Below are positions 42,987 through 50,010 of a DNA stretch of 64,000 bases, in pieces. Under the pieces are notes generated by a model, which was given only the letters and a program-made list of their open reading frames with translations, was not told the origin of the DNA and made no database searches. Position 1 is the stretch's first letter. Every line of letters starts with the position of its first letter. A program made the position numbers and the translations under genes. The stretch spans positions 27,971-91,970 of the forward strand of contig CACZZL010000012.1 in assembly GCA_902785605.1 (NCBI GenBank). The letters run 5' to 3'. The stretch comes from an uncultured Bacteroidales bacterium (lineage in GTDB: Bacteria; Bacteroidota; Bacteroidia; Bacteroidales; Paludibacteraceae).

Positions 42987-43017
42987 TTGCATATATCCGA
43001 AAAAAGTAGTAATTTTG
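42987..43017 (+). promoter_or_regulatory. Promoter of the secreted protein gene
   Basis: TTG (42987-42989), 20 nt, TAATTTTG (43010-43017). A leader of about 57 nt precedes the ATG. Confidence 0.78.
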
Positions 43018-43080
43018 CAGCAGATTTGTAAAACGTAGTTTACAACAAACCAATATTAACAATTTTAAAACTCAACAAGT

Positions 43081-43818
43081 ATGAAGAAAATTTTCCTCTT
43101 CGCTGCTGCTGTTGTTGCAGCTATGACAATCAATGCTCAGGAGCCCAACGTAGTTGTTCTCTCTGAGGTAGCTAACTACATCGATTTCCAGGCTCTGAGC
43201 GTATCGGATCCGGCTATGACTTCTTCCGTAGTTACCAGTACGGCTCCGTACGAGCTGGCTAACGGTTCGAAACTCGTAGGTTTCCTGAAATCGGACGGTA
43301 CAGAGGCTGAGAACAAATGGAATGTTAAAGAATCTTACAACACTACGATGCCGACTCCGACTTGGCAGAATGTGGACTCCCTGAAGGCTGGTACTATGTT
43401 CCGTGCTGCTTCGGGTACGACCATTGAGTTAGGCGCTTTCACTACTTCTGCTGAAGGTGGACTCGCAGTATTCTATCAGCCGAACGGTGATAGCGAGCGC
43501 GGTGTAGAGGTTTATGTTTACGGCGAATTGGTAGAGGGTACCGACTTGACCGGTAGCGGTGCAAAGATCGACGGTATCCGTCCGGCTTATGCAGGATACA
43601 TCACTCTTCCTGCCGGCTCATACGACGCAGGTGACGTGGTTATCAAACTCGTTGTAAACACCAGCAATATCTTCGGTGTTTCCATCGAGAAATTGCAGGG
43701 TCAAGGTGTTGAGAACGCAGAGGCTACCATCAAGGCTATCAAGCGCTATGAGAACGGCCAACTCGTTATCATCAAGAATGGTGTGAAGTACAACGCTCTC
43801 GGTACCGTTATCGAGTAA
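43081..43818 (+). CDS. Secreted protein with a C-terminal tail shared with the 2122-residue protein
   Basis: A 245-residue protein with a signal peptide (MKKIFLFAAAVVAAMTINAQ) and a beta-rich domain that may bind carbohydrate (residues 60-200, AVFYQPNGDSERGVEVYVYG). It ends NGQLVIIKNGVKYNALGTVIE. This tail matches the pattern of the surface protein at 19471-25839 (DGQLYILRGEKMYDATGRLVK): GQL, hydrophobic pair, Gly, Tyr, Gly. That suggests a shared export or anchoring signal. It has its own promoter and terminator, right behind the pectin locus. Function is unknown. Confidence 0.75.
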   Translation: MKKIFLFAAAVVAAMTINAQEPNVVVLSEVANYIDFQALSVSDPAMTSSVVTSTAPYELANGSKLVGFLKSDGTEAENKWNVKESYNTTMPTPTWQNVDSLKAGTMFRAASGTTIELGAFTTSAEGGLAVFYQPNGDSERGVEVYVYGELVEGTDLTGSGAKIDGIRPAYAGYITLPAGSYDAGDVVIKLVVNTSNIFGVSIEKLQGQGVENAEATIKAIKRYENGQLVIIKNGVKYNALGTVIE

Positions 43819-43841
43819 TTCGTATCTTCAACGAATTCAAT

Positions 43842-43869
43842 AAATGGCTCGCCAACGCGAGCCATTTTT
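43842..43869 (+). terminator. Intrinsic terminator
   Basis: AAATGGCTCGC pairs exactly with GCGAGCCATTT (loop CAAC), followed by TT. Its A and T arms make it usable in both directions, so it could also end the minus-strand FAD gene. Confidence 0.85.
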
Positions 43870-43884
43870 GTTAGTATTCAGTAT

Positions 43885-45432
43885 TCAGTTTTCCGCTATC
43901 TTGAGTGCGGCGTTGATGCCGTCGAGAGCTGAGGAAGTAATACCGCCGGCATAACCGGCTCCTTCTCCGCAGGGATAGAGTCCCGGGGTAGAGACGGATT
44001 GGAGGGTGTCGGGGTCACGCGGAATACGGATGGCACTGCTGCTGCGGCTCTCGACACCGACAATGACGGCATCGTTAGTGAGGAAGCCCGGGTACTTACG
44101 GTCAAAGTCACGGAAACCTTGTAGTAAGCGTTTACCGATATGTGCGGGTAGCCATTGGTCCAGACGAGAGGGGATGATGCCCGGCAGGTAACTGCATGCC
44201 GGCAGACTCTTGCTCTCTTTGCCTTCCACGAAGTCTTTCATTCTCTGCGCGGGCGCAACAGAGTCATTTTTAATTTTTAATTTTTCATTTTTAATTTGGG
44301 AAGCTTGCTCATATGCAAGCCGCTCAAGCGCTTCTTGATAAAGAAGTCCTTTGAGCGGGTCGCTTCCCTCTATGTCTTCGGGGTTGATCTGAACGACCAT
44401 ACCGGAATTGGCGTAAGGCGAGTTGCGGTGGGAAGCGGACATGCCGTTGACTACACACGAGTCCGGTGTGCTGCCGGCAGGAACTATATGTCCGCCCGGG
44501 CACATGCAGAACGAATAGACACCCCGTCCGTTGACTTGGGTAACGAGCGAGTAGGACGCGTTACCGACATAGTTGATGACTTCGAGATCGCGAGACTTCG
44601 AGATGTCGAGATGGTACATTAACTTATTGATGAGCGGTTGCGGATGCTCCGCACGCACGCCCATGGCGAAGCCTTTGGTCTCGAGCGCTACGCCTTCAGC
44701 GGCTAACATGCGGTAGGTGTCATGGGCGGAGTGACCAATCGCCAGTATTACTGGCGTAGTTGAAAGTTCTTCCGATCTGCTGACGCCGTATGGAAAGTTG
44801 AAAGTTGAAAGGCTTTCTATTTTGGTCTCGAAATGGATCTCTCCGCCGTGAGCGAGGATACATTCGCGCATTCGTTTGATGATAGTCGGCAGTTTATCGG
44901 AGCCGATATGGGCGTGTGCTTCGTAGAGGACGGTGTCGGGCGCGCCGAAGTAATGGAAGAGTTCCATGACGCGCTGCATGTTACCGCGTTTCTTGGAGCG
45001 GGAGAACAGTTTGCCGTCCGAGAAGGTGCCGGCACCTCCTTCGCCAAAGCAGTAGTTGGACTCGGGGTTGAGTCCTTCGTTGCGGTTGAGCAGGGCGATG
45101 TCTTTCTTGCGCTCGCTGACCTCTTTCCCGCGTTCGTAGATGATGGGTTTGATGCCATGTTCCATGAGCGTGAGGGCGGCAAACAGACCAGCCGGGCCGG
45201 CTCCGATGATGACGGCTTGGCGCGGAGCGTTGTGCACGTCTTGGAACACAGGCGGCTCGTAGAGGGGGATAGGGGCCTCTTTAGCAACGGGTTTGCCGTT
45301 GTCGTCGGTCAGAATAGTGAGATGCACGCGCAACTCGCGTTGCCGTGCATCTATACTCCGCTTGACGATGCGCCATTGTTGTTCGGCGATATACGCTTCG
45401 CGGGGGCTAAGTGTCTGTTGAATGCTATCCAC
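43885..45432 (-). CDS. FAD-dependent dehydrogenase of the COG2509 type
   Basis: A 515-residue cytoplasmic flavoprotein (GTG start). An N-terminal small domain is followed by the Rossmann FAD site AVIIGAGPAGLFAALTLMEHG (about 73-93), FGEGGAGTFSDGKLFSRS, VILAIGHSAHDTY, and a C-terminal LYPCGEGAGYAGGITSSALDG. The family is uncharacterised; a role as a protein or quinone oxidoreductase is only a guess. Three places carry word repeats in frame: about residues 207-214 (FNFPYG region), 273-285 (ISKSRDLEV) and 378-389 (KNEKLKIKND). The stop TGA lies within an actgaatactgaatac repeat. Confidence 0.82.
   Translation of the reverse strand: MDSIQQTLSPREAYIAEQQWRIVKRSIDARQRELRVHLTILTDDNGKPVAKEAPIPLYEPPVFQDVHNAPRQAVIIGAGPAGLFAALTLMEHGIKPIIYERGKEVSERKKDIALLNRNEGLNPESNYCFGEGGAGTFSDGKLFSRSKKRGNMQRVMELFHYFGAPDTVLYEAHAHIGSDKLPTIIKRMRECILAHGGEIHFETKIESLSTFNFPYGVSRSEELSTTPVILAIGHSAHDTYRMLAAEGVALETKGFAMGVRAEHPQPLINKLMYHLDISKSRDLEVINYVGNASYSLVTQVNGRGVYSFCMCPGGHIVPAGSTPDSCVVNGMSASHRNSPYANSGMVVQINPEDIEGSDPLKGLLYQEALERLAYEQASQIKNEKLKIKNDSVAPAQRMKDFVEGKESKSLPACSYLPGIIPSRLDQWLPAHIGKRLLQGFRDFDRKYPGFLTNDAVIVGVESRSSSAIRIPRDPDTLQSVSTPGLYPCGEGAGYAGGITSSALDGINAALKIAEN
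44265..44297 (-). repeat. Word repeat R4 inside the FAD dehydrogenase gene
   Basis: On the coding strand, attaaaaatgaaaaattaaa and aattaaaaatga words encode IKNEKLKIKND in frame. Confidence 0.8.
44577..44613 (-). repeat. Word repeat R8 inside the FAD dehydrogenase gene
   Basis: atctcgacatctcgaagtct and cgcgatctcgaagtc words encode DISKSRDLEVI in frame. The same cgagatatcgagacttcgag words are intergenic at 60285-60322. Confidence 0.75.
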
Positions 45433-45458
45433 GAATAAACGGGTTTCGATCCTATCGA

Positions 45459-46499
45459 CTACTTGCCAATCTTATTGAGAACGGCTTCCAGGCCGAGTTC
45501 TTTCACTTTCTCGGTGATCTTAGCTTCGAGTTCTTCGCACAAGTCGGGGTTGTCAGCCAGCACATCTTTGACTTTGTCGCGTCCCTGACCGAGTTTGGTG
45601 TCGCCGTAGGAGAAGAACGAGCCGGATTTCTTGATGACCTCGGTAGCTACTGCGAAATCGAGGATCTCACCAATGCGGGAGATACCTTCGTTGAACATGA
45701 GGTCGAACTCGGCTTTCTTGAACGGAGGAGCGACTTTGTTCTTGATTACTTTGACGCGCACCTGGTTACCTTTGATCTGGTCGCCGTCTTTGATTTGTCC
45801 GGTACGGCGGATGTCAAGACGAACGGACGCGTAGAACTTAAGGGCGTTACCACCGGTGGTTGTTTCGGGGCTACCGAACATGATACCGATCTTCTCACGC
45901 AACTGGTTGATGAAGATGACGGTTGTGCCGGTTTTGTTCACCGACGCGGTCATCTTACGCAGGGCCTGCGACATGAGACGTGCCTGGAGGCCGACTTTGT
46001 TGTCACCCATCTCACCGGTGATCTCTGCTTTCGGTGTGAGGGCTGCTACGGAGTCAATGACGATGAGGTCCACAGCGGCAGAACGAATCAGTTCGTCCGC
46101 GATCTCCAGGGCTTGTTCACCGGAGTCGGGTTGTGAAATGAGCAGCTCGGCGATGTTAACACCGAGTTTCTCTGCATAGAAACGGTCGAAGGCGTGCTCG
46201 GCATCGATGATAGCAGCGATTCCGCCTGTCTTCTGCACCTCAGCCATGGCGTGGATAGCGAGGGTGGTCTTACCGGACGACTCCGGGCCGTAGATCTCGA
46301 TGATACGTCCGCGGGGGTAACCGCCTACGCCAAGTGCGTAGTTCAGACCCAGACTACCTGTCGGGATCACGGGAACGTTTTCAATATTCTCGTCGCCTAA
46401 TTTCATGATGGCGCCCTTGCCAAAACTCTTGTCAATTTTCGCCATGGCGGCCTGCAGTGCTTTGAGCTTGTCTGCATTCGGTGCTTGTTTCTCTGCCAT
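45459..46499 (-). CDS. recA: Recombinase RecA
   Basis: A 346-residue recombinase that forms filaments on single-stranded DNA and drives homologous recombination and SOS cleavage. Walker A GPESSGKT, the catalytic EHAFD, the Walker [11 protein letters not shown], and loop 2 [20 protein letters not shown] are all present. It is 26 nt upstream of the FAD dehydrogenase. Its promoter is at 46585-46615 and its leader holds repeat R2. I see no LexA-type operator. Confidence 0.97.
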   Translation of the reverse strand: MAEKQAPNADKLKALQAAMAKIDKSFGKGAIMKLGDENIENVPVIPTGSLGLNYALGVGGYPRGRIIEIYGPESSGKTTLAIHAMAEVQKTGGIAAIIDAEHAFDRFYAEKLGVNIAELLISQPDSGEQALEIADELIRSAAVDLIVIDSVAALTPKAEITGEMGDNKVGLQARLMSQALRKMTASVNKTGTTVIFINQLREKIGIMFGSPETTTGGNALKFYASVRLDIRRTGQIKDGDQIKGNQVRVKVIKNKVAPPFKKAEFDLMFNEGISRIGEILDFAVATEVIKKSGSFFSYGDTKLGQGRDKVKDVLADNPDLCEELEAKITEKVKELGLEAVLNKIGK

Positions 46500-46552
46500 A
46501 ATATATCTGATTTACGATTTACAAATTTACGATGTACGATTTATGTACGATT
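46500..46552 (-). repeat. Word repeat R2 in the recA leader
   Basis: On the minus strand, caaatcgtacataaatcgta and catcgtaaatttgtaaatcg words precede the recA start, in sense orientation. The order of words is very similar to the topB leader. Confidence 0.85.
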
Positions 46553-46584
46553 TGGTCATTTTTCCATTTGACCATTTCTCGGTG

Positions 46585-46615
46585 CAAAATTACAAAAAAA
46601 AAAGCACATACACAA
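46585..46615 (-). promoter_or_regulatory. recA promoter
   Basis: Minus strand: TTG (46613-46615), 20 nt, TAATTTTG (46585-46592). Confidence 0.8.
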
Positions 46616-46676
46616 GAATTTAATAAATTTTTTATTAAATTAATCGTATGAACTTAGTGAATTAAGAAGTATGTGC

Positions 46677-47312
46677 TCACTTTTTTTCAAAATATCTGCA
46701 ATATTGTGTCAAACCGCAGGTTTCGCATTGTGGCTTGCGGGCTTGGCAGACGTAGCGTCCGTGGAGCAGAAGCCAGTGATGGGCTTTGGGGATGATATCT
46801 GCGGGGATGTATTGGACCAGTTGTTTCTCGGTCTGCAGCGGGTTCTTGCTGTTGGTTGTGAGCCCAAGTCGTTCGCTGACGCGGAAGATATGGGTGTCGA
46901 CCGCCATGGTGGGTTGATTCCAAATGACCGCGCAGACGACGTTGGCGGTTTTACGTCCGACCCCTTGGAGCGTCTGTAGGTCGTCTATGTTATCGGGCAC
47001 TTGGCTGTCGTAGACTTCGACTAAACGCTGTGCCATCTGTACCAGATGTTCGGCTTTGGAACGCGGGTAACTGACCGATTTGACGTATTCGAAGACCTCG
47101 TCGGGTGTGGCAGAGGCCAAAGTTTTGGGTGTGGGGTAGGCAGCAAAGAGGGCAGGGGTGACGAGGTTGACGCGCTTGTCGGTACATTGGGCCGAGAGCA
47201 TGACCGCAACGAGGCATTGGAAGGGGTTTTCAAAATGCAGTTCGCTCTCAGCTACCGGCATGTTGGCTTCAAACCACGCCAAAATATTTTCAAACCTCGC
47301 TTTGGTCGTCAT
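46677..47312 (-). CDS. nth: Endonuclease III
   Basis: A 211-residue DNA glycosylase/AP lyase that removes oxidised pyrimidines. HhH-GPD motif LQGVGRKTANVV contains the catalytic lysine, VDTHIFRV the aspartate. The four cysteines of the 4Fe-4S cluster are at the C terminus (CQARKPQCETCGLTQYC). Its start overlaps the end of the DUF4924 gene by 23 nt. Confidence 0.95.
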   Translation of the reverse strand: MTTKARFENILAWFEANMPVAESELHFENPFQCLVAVMLSAQCTDKRVNLVTPALFAAYPTPKTLASATPDEVFEYVKSVSYPRSKAEHLVQMAQRLVEVYDSQVPDNIDDLQTLQGVGRKTANVVCAVIWNQPTMAVDTHIFRVSERLGLTTNSKNPLQTEKQLVQYIPADIIPKAHHWLLLHGRYVCQARKPQCETCGLTQYCRYFEKK

Positions 47313-47748
47313 GATAGGTGCGGCTTAAGAATGTGAGTACTTGTGTCGCCTGTTGTTGCACAGAAGCGGTCTCCCGGGTAATCTCTTTTTTCTGTAACTT
47401 CAGCATCATAATCTGATAGAGTAACACGAGGCATGCTTCGATATCTGACATCGTAGGCCGGTCGGTTTTGGCCTTCAGTAGATTCAGACTCGGTTGCAAA
47501 CGAATGATGGCAGCGCGGTACATGGCATCTTCGTTGAGAAGCGTAGTATGCAGGTCTTCCAGTTCGGAAAGCGCATTATTGGCTAAGGCCAAATGACCAC
47601 CCTCTACGATACCTTCGCGATGCATCATCTCGTTTAGTTCATGTAACTCAGGTGTTGCCTCTGCATTTTGCGGAAACGCCCGCAAATAGTCCTCCATCTG
47701 CCATAGATAGAGAATATATTCCGCTATATTGTCTTTCTTAGATTTCAT
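47290..47748 (-). CDS. DUF4924 family protein
   Basis: A 152-residue, mostly helical cytoplasmic protein of unknown function restricted to Bacteroidota, with the opening MKSKKDNIAEYILYLWQMEDYLRA matching the DUF4924 style. I take ATG 47748; an upstream in-frame TTG at 47772 would add residues encoded by repeat R3. It overlaps nth and lies downstream of the S4 protein gene, so these form one operon. Confidence 0.75.
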   Translation of the reverse strand: MKSKKDNIAEYILYLWQMEDYLRAFPQNAEATPELHELNEMMHREGIVEGGHLALANNALSELEDLHTTLLNEDAMYRAAIIRLQPSLNLLKAKTDRPTMSDIEACLVLLYQIMMLKLQKKEITRETASVQQQATQVLTFLSRTYHDDQSEV

Positions 47749-47749
47749 T

Positions 47750-47812
47750 CGAACAATGAATTCAATCGTCAATCAATCGTTAAATCGTCATTCGTCCAAT
47801 CGTCAATCTCGC
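47750..47812 (-). repeat. Word repeat R3 across the S4 gene end and the DUF4924 leader
   Basis: On the minus strand, gattgacgattggacgaatg and acgatttaacgattgattga words. The repeat forms the last 12 codons of the S4 protein gene, its stop, and the leader of the next gene. Confidence 0.85.
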
Positions 47813-48176
47813 TCATGAAGATCTCAATGTCACGGCGATCCTTTTTGGTCGGGCGACCTGTGCCGCGGTCGCGACCACCGTTACCCGCCATACGTGCGAG
47901 TTCGAGTATCTCGAGTTGGGCAGGAGAGGTGCAATCCTGCAGGTACTCGGGTACCAGTTTGGCGCCGAGACGGTTCTCTGTCAGTTGGAGTACCTTATAC
48001 GTATACGTGATCGGACCTTTGCGTACGTTGAACGTATCGCCGATCTTGAAAGTGCGGCTGGGTTTTAGCTGTACGCCATTCATCGTGATACGCCCGTTCT
48101 TGCAGGCGTCAGCGGCGATAGAGCGGGTCTTATAGATCCGCATTGCCCACAAAAACTTATCTACTCGTACTTCCAT
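47769..48176 (-). CDS. S4-domain RNA-binding protein (Hsp15/YrfH-like)
   Basis: A 135-residue protein whose N-terminal 60 residues form an S4 RNA-binding domain (VRVDKFLWAMRIYKTRSIAAD, then NGRITMNGVQLKPS). A basic segment follows (GRDRGTGRPTKKDRRDIE). Hsp15 proteins rescue stalled large ribosomal subunits that still carry peptidyl-tRNA; the pth gene, 117 nt upstream, acts in the same rescue. The last residues (IDDWTNDDLTID) are encoded by word repeat R3, so the natural C terminus has been replaced or extended. Confidence 0.85.
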   Translation of the reverse strand: MEVRVDKFLWAMRIYKTRSIAADACKNGRITMNGVQLKPSRTFKIGDTFNVRKGPITYTYKVLQLTENRLGAKLVPEYLQDCTSPAQLEILELARMAGNGGRDRGTGRPTKKDRRDIEIFMSEIDDWTNDDLTID

Positions 48177-48180
48177 AATG

Positions 48181-48215
48181 AAAGTTTATAGTTTAAAGTT
48201 TATAGTTTAAAGAAG
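48181..48215. repeat. Word repeat R7 (aaagtttatagttt)
   Basis: aaagtttatagtttaaagtt and tatagtttaaag words between pth and the S4 gene. Related tttcaactttcaactc words follow at 48260-48293. Confidence 0.75.
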
Positions 48216-48293
48216 TTTTTAAGTTTTTAGTATAACGTTTCTTATAACTTTCTACTAAACGGCTTCTTTCAACTTTCAACTCTCATCTTTCAA

Positions 48294-48857
48294 CTATTTG
48301 TTATTGTACTGGTTCATGGTTCGGTCGATGCCTTGGAGGCAGAAGGACGGAATGAGTTCGGTGGTTACTTTGAGCCGCTCGTCGATCTTCGCTTTCTCCT
48401 CGTCGGTCCATTCGCCGAGCACGAAATTGATTTGTGTTCCGCGTGTGTACTCGTTCCCTATACCAAAGCGTACGCGCGCGTAGTTCTCGGTACCTAAAAC
48501 GGATTGGATATTGCCCAAACCGTTATGACCACCGTTAGAACCCTGTTTGCGAATACGAATCGTACCAAACGGCAGATTCAGATCATCCACCAATACCAGC
48601 ATGTTCTCGACCGGTATCTTTTCCTGTTGCAACCAATAACGCACCGCATTGCCGCTGAGGTTCATGTAGGTGGATGGTTTGAGGAGCACGAGTTCGGCGT
48701 TCTTGACGCGGCAGCGTCCGATGAAACCGTATCGCTTGTCTTCCCACTTGACCTCTTTAGATGCAGCGAAGGCATCGATCATCATGAAACCGATGTTATG
48801 GCGTGTACCTGCGTACTCGTCACCGATGTTACCAAGACCGACGATTAAGTATTTCAT
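48294..48857 (-). CDS. pth: Peptidyl-tRNA hydrolase
   Basis: A 187-residue enzyme that frees tRNA from dropped-off peptidyl-tRNA. [21 protein letters not shown] includes the catalytic histidine, [12 protein letters not shown] the substrate asparagine, and [15 protein letters not shown] and [12 protein letters not shown] complete the active site. Upstream is rplY, a common rplY-pth pairing in Bacteroidota. Confidence 0.96.
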   Translation of the reverse strand: MKYLIVGLGNIGDEYAGTRHNIGFMMIDAFAASKEVKWEDKRYGFIGRCRVKNAELVLLKPSTYMNLSGNAVRYWLQQEKIPVENMLVLVDDLNLPFGTIRIRKQGSNGGHNGLGNIQSVLGTENYARVRFGIGNEYTRGTQINFVLGEWTDEEKAKIDERLKVTTELIPSFCLQGIDRTMNQYNNK

Positions 48858-48867
48858 ATTATTGGGG

Positions 48868-48898
48868 CTGTCAGCATTCAGCTTTCAGCATTCAGTTT
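48868..48898 (-). repeat. Word repeat R5 in the pth leader
   Basis: ctgtcagcattcagctttca and gcattcag words on the plus strand, immediately upstream of the pth start. Confidence 0.8.
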
Positions 48899-48912
48899 TT
48901 TCTTAATAAATA

Positions 48913-48936
48913 GAGGCGAGACTTGCGCCTCGCCTC
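48913..48936 (-). terminator. Terminator after rplY
   Basis: GAGGCGAG pairs exactly with CTCGCCTC (8-nt loop). On the minus strand a T/A-rich tract follows. Confidence 0.75.
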
Positions 48937-48956
48937 GTTGTTCTCAGCGCTCAACT

Positions 48957-48992
48957 TCTGACGGCTGATGGCTGATGGCTGACGGCTGATAG
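48957..48992. repeat. Word repeat of ctgacggctgatgg type
   Basis: tctgacggctgatggctgat followed by ggctgacggctgatagcc, directly behind rplY. Confidence 0.75.
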
Positions 48993-48996
48993 CCGA

Positions 48997-49554
48997 TTAA
49001 GCTTGTTTGCTCTGGCGTGTAGCCTTCACCTCAGCGACGCAAGCGTCAGCGGGGTTAACGAACTTCAAGCCTTCGATCTTCACGTCAGCAACGGCGATCT
49101 TCTTAGCGAGGCCAAGGTTGGTAACGTCGATGTTGATACGATCAGGGAATGCGGTGTAGATACCACAAGCTTTGAGTTTGCGCATGTTCTGAACCAGTTT
49201 ACCACCGGCTTTAACACCCTCAGCAAGACCGTTCAGTTGAACAGGGATCTCTACAACAACCGGCTTCTTCTCGTCTACTGCGAGGAAGTCAATGTGCAGG
49301 GTCTTACCATCGATCGGGTGGAACTGAAGCTCCTTAACGATTGCTTTGGTCTTGGTGTCACCAACAGTCAGGTCAACGATCTGGGTGTCCGGGCTGTAAA
49401 TGAGTTTGCGAACGTCAGCAGCAGCTACCGTGAAAGTAGCGTTGATGCCACAACCGTAAATGTTGCAAGGAATGAGTTCCTCTGCGCGGAAAGCCTTAGC
49501 AGCTTTCTTACCGTACTCGCTACGCGGAGTACCTACTAATGCGAATTCTTTCAT
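48997..49554 (-). CDS. rplY: 50S ribosomal protein L25 (CTC form)
   Basis: A 185-residue two-domain protein. The N-terminal half binds 5S rRNA; the C-terminal TL5-like half reads VVVEIPVQLNGLAEGVKAGGK and NIDVTNLGLAKKIAVADVKI. Length is right for the general-stress CTC form. It leads the pth/S4/DUF4924/nth gene run. Confidence 0.95.
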   Translation of the reverse strand: MKEFALVGTPRSEYGKKAAKAFRAEELIPCNIYGCGINATFTVAAADVRKLIYSPDTQIVDLTVGDTKTKAIVKELQFHPIDGKTLHIDFLAVDEKKPVVVEIPVQLNGLAEGVKAGGKLVQNMRKLKACGIYTAFPDRINIDVTNLGLAKKIAVADVKIEGLKFVNPADACVAEVKATRQSKQA

Positions 49555-49607
49555 TTGAATAATAATTGTTTGTGTTACTTAATACCGTGTATTCCATACA
49601 CATAAGC

Positions 49608-49635
49608 CTTCAGCATTCAGTTTTCAGCTTTCAGA
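49608..49635. repeat. Word repeat R5
   Basis: cttcagcattcagttttcag and ctttcag words between rplY and the tRNA-Gln terminator. Confidence 0.75.
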
Positions 49636-49639
49636 CTAT

Positions 49640-49661
49640 AAAGGCTGCCTGCGCAGCCTTT
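49640..49661 (-). terminator. Terminator of tRNA-Gln
   Basis: AAAGGCTGC pairs exactly with GCAGCCTTT around CTGC or its complement. It starts 3 nt after the tRNA 3' end on the minus strand. Confidence 0.8.
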
Positions 49662-49663
49662 TG

Positions 49664-49734
49664 TTGTCCACCGAGGAGTCGAACCTCGCTTCTCGGAACC
49701 AAAATCCGGTGTAATACCGATATACGAGTGGACA
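49664..49734 (-). tRNA. tRNA-Gln (anticodon TTG)
   Basis: A 71-nt tRNA read on the minus strand. Acceptor TGTCCAC pairs with GTGGACA. The anticodon loop TTTTGGT gives anticodon TTG (reads CAA). The T arm is CGAGG-TTCGACT-CCTCG. CCA is not encoded. The outermost anticodon-stem pair is C-A, the only visible irregularity. Confidence 0.93.
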
Positions 49735-49736
49735 AA

Positions 49737-49776
49737 ACCATTTACGATTGGACGATTTACGATGTACGATTTATCG
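49737..49776 (-). repeat. Word repeats R2/R3 in the tRNA-Gln leader
   Basis: On the minus strand, aaatcgtacatcgtaaatcg and tccaatcgtaaatgg words fill the interval between promoter and tRNA. A repeat in a tRNA leader shows that it is not tied to translation. Confidence 0.8.
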
Positions 49777-49797
49777 CCTTCTCGCCAAAAGCGGGTG

Positions 49798-49828
49798 CAA
49801 AAGTACTGCTTTTTTTTGACATACGCAA
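49798..49828 (-). promoter_or_regulatory. tRNA-Gln promoter
   Basis: Minus strand: TTG (49826-49828), 20 nt, TACTTTTG (49798-49805). Confidence 0.8.
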
Positions 49829-49868
49829 ATATTTTTGCACTTTTTTTCACTTTTTATGCTTTTTTTGT

Positions 49869-50010
49869 TATTTTGCGATGACCAAATAGTAATTTTTCTT
49901 AGCCACAAGGGCACGATTAACTATTATTTGGCGATGACCAAATAATAATTTTTCTCACCCTGACGGGCACGATTAGCTATTATTTGGCGATGACCAAATA
50001 ATAATTTTTC
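49869..50010 (-). repeat. Three 56-bp-spaced copies of the tyrS 3' end
   Basis: GATGACCAAATA occurs at 49877, 49933 and 49989, exactly 56 bp apart. The rightmost copy is the real tyrS end. Each copy, on the minus strand, reads KNYYLVIAK then stop. The two extra copies sit downstream of the tyrS stop, preceded by NRARQGE and NRALVAK codons. Copies also form ATTATTTGG/CCAAATAAT hairpins. Confidence 0.9.

Noticed and set aside
44766-44780. Eleven-base match to a sequencing adapter (AGATCGGAAGA on the coding strand) in the FAD gene
   Set aside because: The match ends after 11 bases and the frame continues normally; with a window of this size a chance hit is plausible.
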